Origin: Pyxidicoccus xibeiensis
GTDB lineage: Bacteria; Myxococcota; Myxococcia; Myxococcales; Myxococcaceae
Length of the DNA: 64,000 bases
Assembly: GCF_024198175.1 (NCBI RefSeq)
Contig: NZ_JAJVKV010000001.1
Coordinates: 1,860,001 to 1,924,000, forward strand
Direction: 5' to 3'
This document shows positions 57,388 to 64,000 of this stretch, piece after piece. Positions within the stretch are counted from its first letter, which is position 1, and every line of letters begins with the position of its first letter. The notes under the pieces were generated by a model. That model saw only the letters and a list, made by a program, of their open reading frames with translations, was not told the origin of the DNA and made no database searches. Made by a program: the position numbers and the translations under genes.

Positions 57388-57908
57388 GCGTTCCCGTCGC
57401 TCCGTGCGTCGTGGATACCAACGTCCCCGTCACGGCCAACAAGCAGGGTGAGCCGAGCCCCGCCTGTGTCCTGGCCTGCGTCCATACCCTGGACGCACTG
57501 ATGAAGGGCGGCCACCTCCTCATCGACGACAAGCGGCGCATCATCAGGGAGTACACGAACAACCTGCGGTCAGCGGGCCAACCGGGAGTAGGTGACCGCT
57601 TCCTCAAGTGGGTGTTGACCAATCATGCGAACCCGAAGCACTGCACCCCCGTTCCGCTCACGGAGCGTCCCGAGGACCCCCGCGACTTCGATGAGTTCCC
57701 TCGTGACGAGGCGCTCGCTGGCTTCGACCCATCAGACCGGAAGTTCGTCGCGGTGAGCTGCGCGCATCCTCAGCGCCCTCCCATCCTCCAGGCCACGGAC
57801 AGCAAGTGGTGGGGGTTACGGGAGGAGTTGACGCGCTGTGGTGTGAATGTCCACTTCCTCTGCCCCGGGGACATCGCGGAGATTCACGAGCGCAAAGGCG
57901 GGGAGTGA
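57384..57908 (+). CDS. PIN-like ribonuclease, effector of the ATPase operon
   Basis: 174 residues. PIN-type acidic residues in order: Asp11 (CVVDTNVPVT), Glu56 (RIIREYTNN), Asp115/118 (FDPSDRKFVAVS) and Asp139 (LQATDSKWW). The spacing fits the PIN fold used by VapC and related RNases. Its ATG overlaps the ATPase stop by four bases, and its stop TGA overlaps the RNA ligase ATG by one base (TGATG). Coupling to both neighbours implies fixed dosage. Substrate unknown; RNA is more likely than DNA given the ligase. Confidence 0.75.
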   Translation: MSVPVAPCVVDTNVPVTANKQGEPSPACVLACVHTLDALMKGGHLLIDDKRRIIREYTNNLRSAGQPGVGDRFLKWVLTNHANPKHCTPVPLTERPEDPRDFDEFPRDEALAGFDPSDRKFVAVSCAHPQRPPILQATDSKWWGLREELTRCGVNVHFLCPGDIAEIHERKGGE

Positions 57909-58594
57909 TGGCGGACGACTTCTTCAAGTTCCCCCATACTCCACACCTCACCTGGCTCTCCTCGGCGCCCGTGCGCCACGACAAGGTGCTCTCGCCGCCC
58001 GAAGCCCGTGAGTTCCTGCGCGGCGAGGTGCTCATCGAGGAGAAGGTGGATGGCGCCAACCTGGGCCTCTCCGTGGGGCCGGGTGGCGAGCTGCGCGCAC
58101 AGAACCGTGGCTCGTACCTGGGCACCCGTGCGTCGCCCCAGTTCCAGCCCCTCTGGCCCTGGCTGGAGGCCCGGCGCTCGCAGCTCGTCGGCGCACTGGG
58201 ACAGCACCTGATGCTCTTCGGTGAGTGGTGCTTCGCCGTCCACAGCGTCCGTTACGACGCGCTGCCGGACTGGTTCCTGGCCTTCGACCTGTACGACAAG
58301 CAGACAGGTCGCTTCTGGTCCTCGGCTCGGCGGGACGCTCTGGTGGAGACACTCGGGCTCGCGCGAGTGCCCGTGGTGGCCCGGGGGCACTTCACGGTGG
58401 ACGAGGTGGTGCGGCAGCTCGGACCTTCACTCCTCACCCAGGGCTCCATGGAGGGCGTCTACCTGCGGCGTGATGAAGGTGACTGGCTCCAGTGCCGCGC
58501 GAAGCTCGTCCGGCCTGAGTTCGTCCAGGCCATCGAGGAGCACTGGTCCTCCCGGCCGCTGGAGCGCAACACCCTGGCTCCAGGCCCGGCCTGA
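57908..58594 (+). CDS. RNA ligase family protein
   Basis: 228 residues from ATG 57908. Nucleotidyltransferase motifs in order: I, LIEEKVDGAN (Lys46 for AMP); III, LFGEW (Glu106); IIIa, FLAFDLYD; IV, MEGVYLR (Glu182); V, CRAKLVRPEF (Lys199). This is the T4 Rnl2-like RNA ligase superfamily; there is no extra DNA-ligase OB domain. It seals RNA 3'-OH/5'-phosphate ends via ligase-AMP. Last gene of the ATPase-PIN-ligase operon, joining cleavage with repair. Confidence 0.88.
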   Translation: MADDFFKFPHTPHLTWLSSAPVRHDKVLSPPEAREFLRGEVLIEEKVDGANLGLSVGPGGELRAQNRGSYLGTRASPQFQPLWPWLEARRSQLVGALGQHLMLFGEWCFAVHSVRYDALPDWFLAFDLYDKQTGRFWSSARRDALVETLGLARVPVVARGHFTVDEVVRQLGPSLLTQGSMEGVYLRRDEGDWLQCRAKLVRPEFVQAIEEHWSSRPLERNTLAPGPA

Positions 58595-58615
58595 CGCCGC
58601 TGGCCCCACCTGTCT

Positions 58616-58630
58616 GCCTGTCGGACAGGC
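58616..58630. terminator. Palindrome after the RNA ligase gene
   Basis: GCCTGTCGGACAGGC is a 7-bp perfect inverted repeat around one base, 22 bases after the ligase stop. It may end the operon transcript, or bind a regulator. No T-run follows. Confidence 0.35.
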
Positions 58631-58713
58631 GTGCTGGACGCGCTGCCCGTCCCTCCGGCACTCCCTAGCTTGATGAGGTCAGGTCCACTCATTTCCAGGC
58701 AAAGGAGTCAGTC

Positions 58714-58890
58714 ATGGCCGAGCACCAGCGCCCGAAGAAGGAGCCGAAGCTTCCCGAGGACGAGCAGGAAATCCGCCGCGAGGCCGGAGACCGTCCCGCC
58801 CCCACGCCGGACCACCTCGGCAACCTGCCCGACGACAGCCCCGGCCCCGGCAGGCCCGTGGGCTTCCCCGGAAGCAATCCGCAGGACTGA
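58714..58890 (+). CDS. Small hydrophilic disordered protein
   Basis: 58 residues from ATG 58714, nine bases after AAAGGAG, a strong ribosome binding site. The sequence is polar and Pro-rich (MAEHQRPKKEPKLPEDEQ; DDSPGPGRPVGFPGSNPQD) with no hydrophobic core. Likely intrinsically disordered. The good Shine-Dalgarno and protein-like codon use support a real gene. Function unknown. Confidence 0.65.
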   Translation: MAEHQRPKKEPKLPEDEQEIRREAGDRPAPTPDHLGNLPDDSPGPGRPVGFPGSNPQD

Positions 58891-58941
58891 GGCATCGCGT
58901 GTACGGGTGATGCGCCGCCCTGCCGGTCACGAGACGACCTG

Positions 58942-59094
58942 GGAGTCGTGGACCCGGAGGCCCGCACCCTGGAGACCTTCCGCTTCGAAGGTCCACGACT
59001 CACCAGACTCGAGTCCTGGACGGGGGATGCCACCGTCCGTGCCGAACCCTTCCAGGCGCTCGCGCTGGAACTTCGCGTCCTCTGGGAGGACTGA
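58942..59094 (+). pseudogene. Remnant of an Uma2-family endonuclease C-terminus
   Basis: The frame reads GVVDPEARTLETFRFEG, TGDATVRAEPFQALALEL and RVLWED to a stop at 59092. This matches the C-terminal end of Uma2 (DUF820) nuclease-like proteins, which typically reads VDPEARTLEVYRL and AVRAEPFEALELDL. The catalytic N-terminal two thirds is absent and no start is in place. A truncated gene left after deletion. Confidence 0.6.
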
Positions 59095-59115
59095 GCGCGG
59101 TAGGCTGCCCACATC

Positions 59116-60237
59116 ATGGCTGCCGCGTCCCCGCTGCTCTTCGACAAGGCCCACGTCCTCTGCTACCGCACCTTCGACATCGCCGATGAAGTCGACCTCG
59201 AGCGCGCTCGCAAGGCGCTCACCGAGGACTCACGCCGTCTCAAGCTGTCCCGCGAGAACAGTCAGTACCTCCAGCTCCCCAACCCGCCCCTCGCGTATGA
59301 GCTGGGCCGCCGTCCGCTCGCCCTGCGCGACGGGCCCGTCACCGTGGACTGCACCGCGCGCCTGTTCGACCACGGCGCCGCGTCCATCATCCTCCGCGTC
59401 CCCGTCGTCCCCGGCACCTCGCTGGAGCACCTCACCCGCGTCGCCGACGAGCTCTATGACAGCCAGGCCCTGGAGGACCTGGCCCTGGAGCTCGTCGAGG
59501 GCGTGCGCCGCACCATTGCTCCCGCCCTCCAGGAACCGCACCTGTGGGACCAGAACGAGAGCTACACCGTCATCTTCGCGGAGAGCATCCGCGACAACCC
59601 GAGCGCCGACGAGCTGCTCGCCCGCGCCGACATCGCCCGCCTCCTGCTGGGAGAGAACGGCGCCGTGCCGCTGTCCTCCCGCGAGGCCGAGTCCGTCACC
59701 CACACGCGCTTCAGCTACACCGTCAATGACCTGGTCGTCATCGACTGGAACAGCGCCTTCGTCTACGAGCCCTCCGGCTCGCGCGACATCCCGGACCTGC
59801 TGGAGATCGCCAACGCGCAGCTGCTGGAGTTCCGCTACTACGACGAGCGGCTCGACACGCACATCGCCCGCATCCATGACGAGGTGCAGGCCAAGCGCCA
59901 TGGGTGGGTCCGCCTCTTCCGCAGCCCCTACCGCAACCTGACGCGGCAGACGCTCTCCACGCTGGTGGACCTCAACGAGTTCATCGAGCGGGTGGAGAAC
60001 AGCCTGAAGATCATCGGCGACTTCTACCTGGCCAAGGTCTACGAGGGCGCCGTGCGCCGCATGCGCATCCCCGCGTGGCAGGACTCCGTCACCCGGAAGC
60101 AGCAGCTGCTCGCCCAGACGTATGGCCTGCTCAAGGGGGATGTCGATATCGACCGATCCCACACGCTCGAGGCCATCATCATCCTCCTCATCGTCCTCGA
60201 AATCTTCTTCGCCTTCTTCAAGGTGTTCGAGCACTGA
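59116..60237 (+). CDS. RMD1/DUF155-like membrane protein
   Basis: 373 residues. N-terminus with LLFDKAHVLCYRTFDIADEVD and a GPVTVDCTARLFDHGAASIILRV block (cited as TARLFDHGAASIILRV). The C-terminal region has TYGLLKGDVDIDRSHTLE, then a membrane helix AIIILLIVLEIFFAFFKVF near the end. RMD1/YagE (DUF155) proteins have the same layout: soluble domain with a terminal membrane anchor after a D-x-S-H-x-L-E segment. In eukaryotes they relate to mitochondrial assembly; bacterial role unknown. Confidence 0.6.
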   Translation: MAAASPLLFDKAHVLCYRTFDIADEVDLERARKALTEDSRRLKLSRENSQYLQLPNPPLAYELGRRPLALRDGPVTVDCTARLFDHGAASIILRVPVVPGTSLEHLTRVADELYDSQALEDLALELVEGVRRTIAPALQEPHLWDQNESYTVIFAESIRDNPSADELLARADIARLLLGENGAVPLSSREAESVTHTRFSYTVNDLVVIDWNSAFVYEPSGSRDIPDLLEIANAQLLEFRYYDERLDTHIARIHDEVQAKRHGWVRLFRSPYRNLTRQTLSTLVDLNEFIERVENSLKIIGDFYLAKVYEGAVRRMRIPAWQDSVTRKQQLLAQTYGLLKGDVDIDRSHTLEAIIILLIVLEIFFAFFKVFEH

Positions 60238-60372
60238 CACGGGCGCTGTACCCCTTGCACCCCTGACACCCGTGGACAGGGTCCAAGGCACCCAGGTTTC
60301 CCTGACTCGCTGGACGTGGGAGACTGAGGCACGAGGCGCGGGGCAGCAGGGCCGTGCCGGGGGGAGTGGGGC

Positions 60373-63300
60373 ATGAAGATGCCCGAGAGCAACCTGGTGG
60401 CCGCGGTGGACCGCATGTCGCGGGCGCTGGAGCGGCTCGCGGCGGCACCGCCCGTGGTGGCGGTGCTGGAGGAGCTGCTGCGCCAAGCCTCCGCCACGCT
60501 GGGCGCGCCCGGTGCGTTCATCTGCTGGTGGGGTGACGCGGGCTGCCTGCGCACGCTCGTCACGCCGGATGTGCCCGAGGACCCCGCGGCCATCTGCGCC
60601 CAGCGGCTGCTGGAGCGCGCGCCCGGGCCTTCCGAGACGCCCCGGCCGTATGTCGCGGTGGACCTGGAAGCGGACGCGCTGCTGGCGGACGAGCCCGAGG
60701 CGCGGCGCCGGCTGGGCGCGGGGGCGCTCCTGTCGCTGCCCATCTTCTTCTCCGCGGGCCGGGGCGCCGCCGGGGTGCTGGTGGTGGTCTTCCGCGAGGC
60801 GCGGGGGATGACGGACGAGGACATCAAGCGCTTCGGCCTCTATGCGCGGCTGGCCGGGCTGGCGCTGGAGCGCGAGCGGATGGTGGAGAACACCCGCCAG
60901 TCCGTGCTGCAGGCGCGCGCGGAGGTGGAGCAGGCCGAGGTGCAGCGGCTCAGCCGCATCCAGACGGTGACGGAGGCCTTCGGCCGCGCGCTCACCCGTG
61001 ACGAGGTGGCGCGCGTGGTGCTGGAGCTGGGCCTGCCCGCGGTGGGCGCGGTGGGTGGCATGGTGCACCTGCTCGACGCGGGCGGGACGGCGGTGGAGTT
61101 GACGGCGTCGGTGGGCGTGCCCGAGGAGCTGGTGGCGCCGATGCGCGTGCTGCCTCGGGGCGGGAAGGATTTGCCGGGCTACGAGGCGGTGCGCACGGGC
61201 GCGCCGGTGTGGCTGGAGAGCGCGGACGAGGTGCGCACGCGCTACCCGCGGCTGGCGCCGCTGGTGGCGTCGGGGCGGATGCGCTCGCTGGTGCTGCTGC
61301 CGCTGTACGTGGAGGGGCGCATCTTCGGGACGCTAGGCTTCGGCTTCGCGGAGGCGAAGCGGTTCTCCGCGCTGGAGCGGACGTCCATCACCGGGCTGGC
61401 GCGGCAGTGTGGCCAGGCGCTGGAGCGCTCTCGGCTGTACGAGCGCGAGCGCACCGCGCGGCTCCAGGCGGAGGCCGCGGGGCGGAGGCTGCGGCTGCTG
61501 GCGGATGCGAGCGCGCTGGTGGCGGGCTCGCTGGAGTGGGAGGAGACGGTGGCCGGCGTGGCGCGGCTGGCGCTGGGCACCTTCGCGGATGGGTGCACGG
61601 TGGACTCGTTCGAGGACGGCGTGGTGCGCCGGCTGGCGGTGCTGCACGCGGACGCCGCGCTGGCGCCGGGGGCGCTGGAGCTGATGCGCGCGGCGCCCGA
61701 GGCCCCGCACTCCACGCTGCTGGCGGAGGTGCTGGCCACCGGGCGCTCTCGGATGATGACGCGTGCTTCCGTGCAGGAGCCGAAGGCGCGCGCGGCGGGC
61801 GCGGAGCGGGCCTGGTCCGGTGAGGTGGGGCGTGCTCCGGGGGTAGAGGAGGCATGGCCGGGTGAGGTGGGGCGTGCGCCGGGGGCTGAGGCGGCGCGGC
61901 CGGTTGAGGTGGTACGTGCGCCGGGGGCTGAGGCGGCGCGGCCGGTTGAGGTGGTACGTGCGCCGGGAGCTGAGGCGGAGCGGGCCTGGTCCGGTGAGGT
62001 GGGGCGTGCTCCCGGCGTGGAGCAGCCCCAGGCCGGTGGGTCGACGCACGCTCCCGGCAGCGGAGAGGGCAGCACGGGTGAGGCGGCGCATCCCCGGGCT
62101 GTGGGCTCGCTCCTGCTGACGCCGCTGGTGGCACGCCAGCGCACGCTGGGAGCGCTCACCTTCGTTCGGGGCGAGGAGCAGCCGCCCTTCGACGACGCGG
62201 ACCTGGCGCTGGGCGAGGAGCTGGCGGGGCGCGCCGCGCTGGCCATCGACAATGCGCGCCTGCTTCGCAAGGCCCGGGTGGCGGAGGAGGAGAGCCGGCG
62301 CAGCGCCGCGCGGCTCCACATCCTGGTGCAGGTCAGCCAGCTCATCGCGGAGGCGGGGCTGGACCTGCCCACCGTGCTGGACGTGCTGGCGCGCAAGGTG
62401 TCCGAGGCCATCGGCGACGCGTGCGTGCTGCAGCTCCTCTCGGCGGACCGGGAGCATCTGGAGGTCGTGTCCATCCACCACCCGGACCCGCAGGCGCGCG
62501 GCGTGCTGGAGGAGTCGCTGTGGCGCTGCCCGCCCCAGGTGGGCGAGGGGCTGTCGGGCCGCGTGGCCGCCACGGGGCAGACGCTCTTCGTGCCCCGCCT
62601 GACGGCGCAGGAGCTGCACGGCGAGCGGCTGCCGGAGTGCGTCTCCTTCCTGGAGCGGTACGGCCCCCAGAGCGTCATCATCGCGCCGCTGGGTGCTCGA
62701 GGCCGGGTGCTGGGGACGCTCGCGGTGATGCGCGAGGCGCAGGGGCGCGAGTACACGCTGGAGGAGCGCGCGCTGCTGGAGAGCCTGGCGGCCCGGGCGG
62801 CGCTGGCCATCGAAGACGCGCGGCTGTACGGCGCGGCGACCCAGGCCGTGAGGGCACGGGACGAGCTGCTGTCCGTGGCCGGCCACGAGCTGAAGTCCCC
62901 CCTCAACGCGCTCCAGCTTCAAATCCACCTGCTGGCGCGCATGGCCAAGGAGGCGATGGCGGCCAGCGGCCTGGCGGAGCGGGCGGAGAAGGCCGCGCGC
63001 GCGAGCCAGCGGCTGGGGCTGCTCATCGACGACCTGCTGGACGTGTCGCGCATCAGCGCAGGACGCCTGAGCCTCCAGTGCGAGGAGGTGGACCTGTCCG
63101 CCCTGGCGCGCGAGCTGGTGTCGCGCATGTCCGAGGAGCTGGTCCGCGCGGGCAGCGAGGTGCGGATGTCGCTGGACGGGCCGGTGACGGGACACTGGGA
63201 CCGGCTGCGGCTGGAGCAGGTGCTGGTGAACCTGCTCTCCAACGCGGCGAAGTACGGCGCGGGCCGCCCGGTCATGGTGTCGGTGGACACGCAGGGCCCG

Positions 63301-63552
63301 GTGGCGCGGCTCGTCGTGCGGGACGAGGGCATCGGCGTGCCCCCGGAGGACCAGGAGCGCATCTTCGAGCGCTTCGAGCGCTCGGCCTCGGTGCAGCACT
63401 TCAAGGGGCTGGGGCTGGGGCTCTGGATTACCAAGCGCATCGTCGAGGCCCACGGCGGCTCCATCCGCGTGGAGAGCCAGCCGGGGGCGGGCTCCACCTT
63501 CACCGTGGAGCTGCCGCTCGGGGGCGGCCGGATATCTTCACCCAGGGATTGA
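60373..63552 (+). CDS. Multi-GAF histidine kinase with internal 42-bp repeats
   Basis: 1059 residues. Four GAF-like domains: about 25-175, 190-355, 370-620 (split by repeats) and 645-815. Then HisKA with His838 (AGHELKSPLNALQ) and HATPase (NLLSNAAKYGAG, DEGIGVPPEDQ, GLGLGLWITKRI). No membrane segment, so cytoplasmic. Inside the third GAF (residues about 474-545) lie roughly five copies of a 14-residue unit (APGAEAARPVEVVR), which may form a flexible insert. The RBS is GGGGGGAG. Followed 46 bases later by a TetR-like regulator gene. Confidence 0.85.
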   Translation: MKMPESNLVAAVDRMSRALERLAAAPPVVAVLEELLRQASATLGAPGAFICWWGDAGCLRTLVTPDVPEDPAAICAQRLLERAPGPSETPRPYVAVDLEADALLADEPEARRRLGAGALLSLPIFFSAGRGAAGVLVVVFREARGMTDEDIKRFGLYARLAGLALERERMVENTRQSVLQARAEVEQAEVQRLSRIQTVTEAFGRALTRDEVARVVLELGLPAVGAVGGMVHLLDAGGTAVELTASVGVPEELVAPMRVLPRGGKDLPGYEAVRTGAPVWLESADEVRTRYPRLAPLVASGRMRSLVLLPLYVEGRIFGTLGFGFAEAKRFSALERTSITGLARQCGQALERSRLYERERTARLQAEAAGRRLRLLADASALVAGSLEWEETVAGVARLALGTFADGCTVDSFEDGVVRRLAVLHADAALAPGALELMRAAPEAPHSTLLAEVLATGRSRMMTRASVQEPKARAAGAERAWSGEVGRAPGVEEAWPGEVGRAPGAEAARPVEVVRAPGAEAARPVEVVRAPGAEAERAWSGEVGRAPGVEQPQAGGSTHAPGSGEGSTGEAAHPRAVGSLLLTPLVARQRTLGALTFVRGEEQPPFDDADLALGEELAGRAALAIDNARLLRKARVAEEESRRSAARLHILVQVSQLIAEAGLDLPTVLDVLARKVSEAIGDACVLQLLSADREHLEVVSIHHPDPQARGVLEESLWRCPPQVGEGLSGRVAATGQTLFVPRLTAQELHGERLPECVSFLERYGPQSVIIAPLGARGRVLGTLAVMREAQGREYTLEERALLESLAARAALAIEDARLYGAATQAVRARDELLSVAGHELKSPLNALQLQIHLLARMAKEAMAASGLAERAEKAARASQRLGLLIDDLLDVSRISAGRLSLQCEEVDLSALARELVSRMSEELVRAGSEVRMSLDGPVTGHWDRLRLEQVLVNLLSNAAKYGAGRPVMVSVDTQGPVARLVVRDEGIGVPPEDQERIFERFERSASVQHFKGLGLGLWITKRIVEAHGGSIRVESQPGAGSTFTVELPLGGGRISSPRD
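61792..62007 (+). repeat. 42-bp in-frame tandem repeats in the GAF histidine kinase
   Basis: About five units of GCGCCGGGGGCTGAGGCGGC type, each 42 bases (14 codons); units three and four are nearly identical, the outer units diverge. All keep the reading frame. Copy number could vary between strains. Confidence 0.85.
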
Positions 63553-63598
63553 AGAAACCTCGTTGCCGGCGGGCCCGGGTGTCGTTAAGTGGGAGCCG

Positions 63599-64000
63599 AT
63601 GCCGAGGCCCAAGGGGAGCCGCAACCAGGACCATGAGGAGACCCGGCGCTCCATCCTGCGCGCGCTGCAGCGGCGGCTGCTGAGCCCAGGAGGCGCGACG
63701 GCCAGCTTCCGGGAGCTGGCGGCCAGCGCCGGGCTCAACCCCGCGACGCTGCGGCACTACTTCAAGACGCGCGAGGAGCTGCTCCAGGCCGTCTTCGCCG
63801 CCCTGCGCGAGGTGGGGGAGCGCTTCATCGCCGAGGGCGCCACCGCCGACAAAGGGGACGCTCGCGCCTCGCTGCGCTGGTTCCTGGAGTACTTCCAGGA
63901 GGGCTGGTCCCGCGGCCTCGGCCCCATGCACACCCTGGGGCTGACGGCCGGCCTCCTGGACCCGAGTGTGGGCGCGTCCTACCTCAACCAGGTGCTGGAC
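63599..64000 (+). CDS. TetR-family transcriptional regulator, partial
   Basis: ATG 63599 after GGGAG; the frame runs off the right edge (134 residues visible). N-terminal TetR DNA-binding domain: RRSILRALQRRLLSPGG, ASFRELAASAGLNPATLRHYF (HTH), KTREELLQAVFAAL. The ligand-binding domain begins (RASLRWFLEYFQEG) and continues beyond the window. It may regulate the neighbouring kinase or genes to the right. Confidence 0.85.
   Translation, partial: MPRPKGSRNQDHEETRRSILRALQRRLLSPGGATASFRELAASAGLNPATLRHYFKTREELLQAVFAALREVGERFIAEGATADKGDARASLRWFLEYFQEGWSRGLGPMHTLGLTAGLLDPSVGASYLNQVLD

Noticed and set aside
55990-57908. Gabija, PARIS or Septu system
   Set aside because: No TOPRIM domain, no UvrD-like helicase and no HNH partner; the effector is PIN-like and a ligase follows.
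61792-62007. CRISPR array or mobile repeat
   Set aside because: Units are contiguous, in frame and lie inside a kinase gene.
1-64000. Prophage, integrative element or insertion sequence
   Set aside because: No integrase, transposase, phage structural gene, terminal repeats or composition break was recognised.

Overview
The DNA is very GC-rich, with strong third-position GC bias that produces long mirror-image open frames. It carries an eps-type exopolysaccharide locus, a SitA-like lipoprotein toxin with an Imm11 immunity protein, eukaryotic-type Ser/Thr kinases, a caspase-like protein behind an ECF sigma factor, and many lipoproteins. Together these point to a myxobacterium of the Myxococcus/Pyxidicoccus/Corallococcus group. 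No rRNA, tRNA, CRISPR array, insertion sequence or prophage was recognised.

Layout. 1-3001: an ECF sigma / anti-sigma / caspase-like operon (caspase gene cut by the window edge) and a lectin-domain lipoprotein. 3146-5066: toxin-immunity pair. 5108-9439: two tandem paralogous membrane Ser/Thr kinases. 9542-31696: the exopolysaccharide locus. It holds the initiating phosphoglycosyl transferase, flippase, polymerase, co-polymerase without a kinase domain, a degenerate BY-kinase-like protein, a short OPX lipoprotein with a beta-barrel partner, five glycosyltransferases, a GH44 hydrolase, an acetyltransferase, a response regulator and a REC-PAS-histidine kinase. Passenger genes sit inside it: an MqsR/MqsA-like toxin-antitoxin pair and two truncated TonB-receptor-like N-termini. 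32018-35979: molybdenum cofactor genes (mobA, moeA, a mobB-fdhD fusion) with an 89-bp triplication that makes two mini-cistrons. 36000-45800: AmrS/AmrB, a JAMM-like lipoprotein, an SDR and several envelope proteins. 45915-47098: divergent HTH/PIN pair. 47102-48759: thioredoxin-like lipoprotein coupled to a beta-barrel gene that is interrupted by an in-frame TGA completing a C-x-x-(TGA) motif. 48796-53834: proline dehydrogenase, hydrolase, acyltransferase, hemerythrin, an AT-hook-like protein and tryptophan dioxygenase. 54595-58594: SEC-C protein, OLD-like ATPase, PIN-like nuclease and RNA ligase in one tight operon. 58714-64000: a small acidic protein, an Uma2 remnant, an RMD1-like protein, a four-GAF histidine kinase and a TetR regulator (cut).

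How genes work together. EpsZ, Wzx, Wzy, EpsV, EpsY and EpsX form a Wzx/Wzy-type export line from lipid-linked repeat unit to outer membrane, with EpsW and the REC-PAS kinase as local signalling parts. MoeA, MobA, MobB and FdhD mature molybdenum enzymes such as formate dehydrogenase; no such enzyme is in view. The most novel candidate is the ATPase-PIN-RNA ligase operon, which looks like an RNA damage-and-repair or defence module. The second is the TGA-interrupted beta-barrel gene, a possible selenoprotein or a fresh nonsense mutation.
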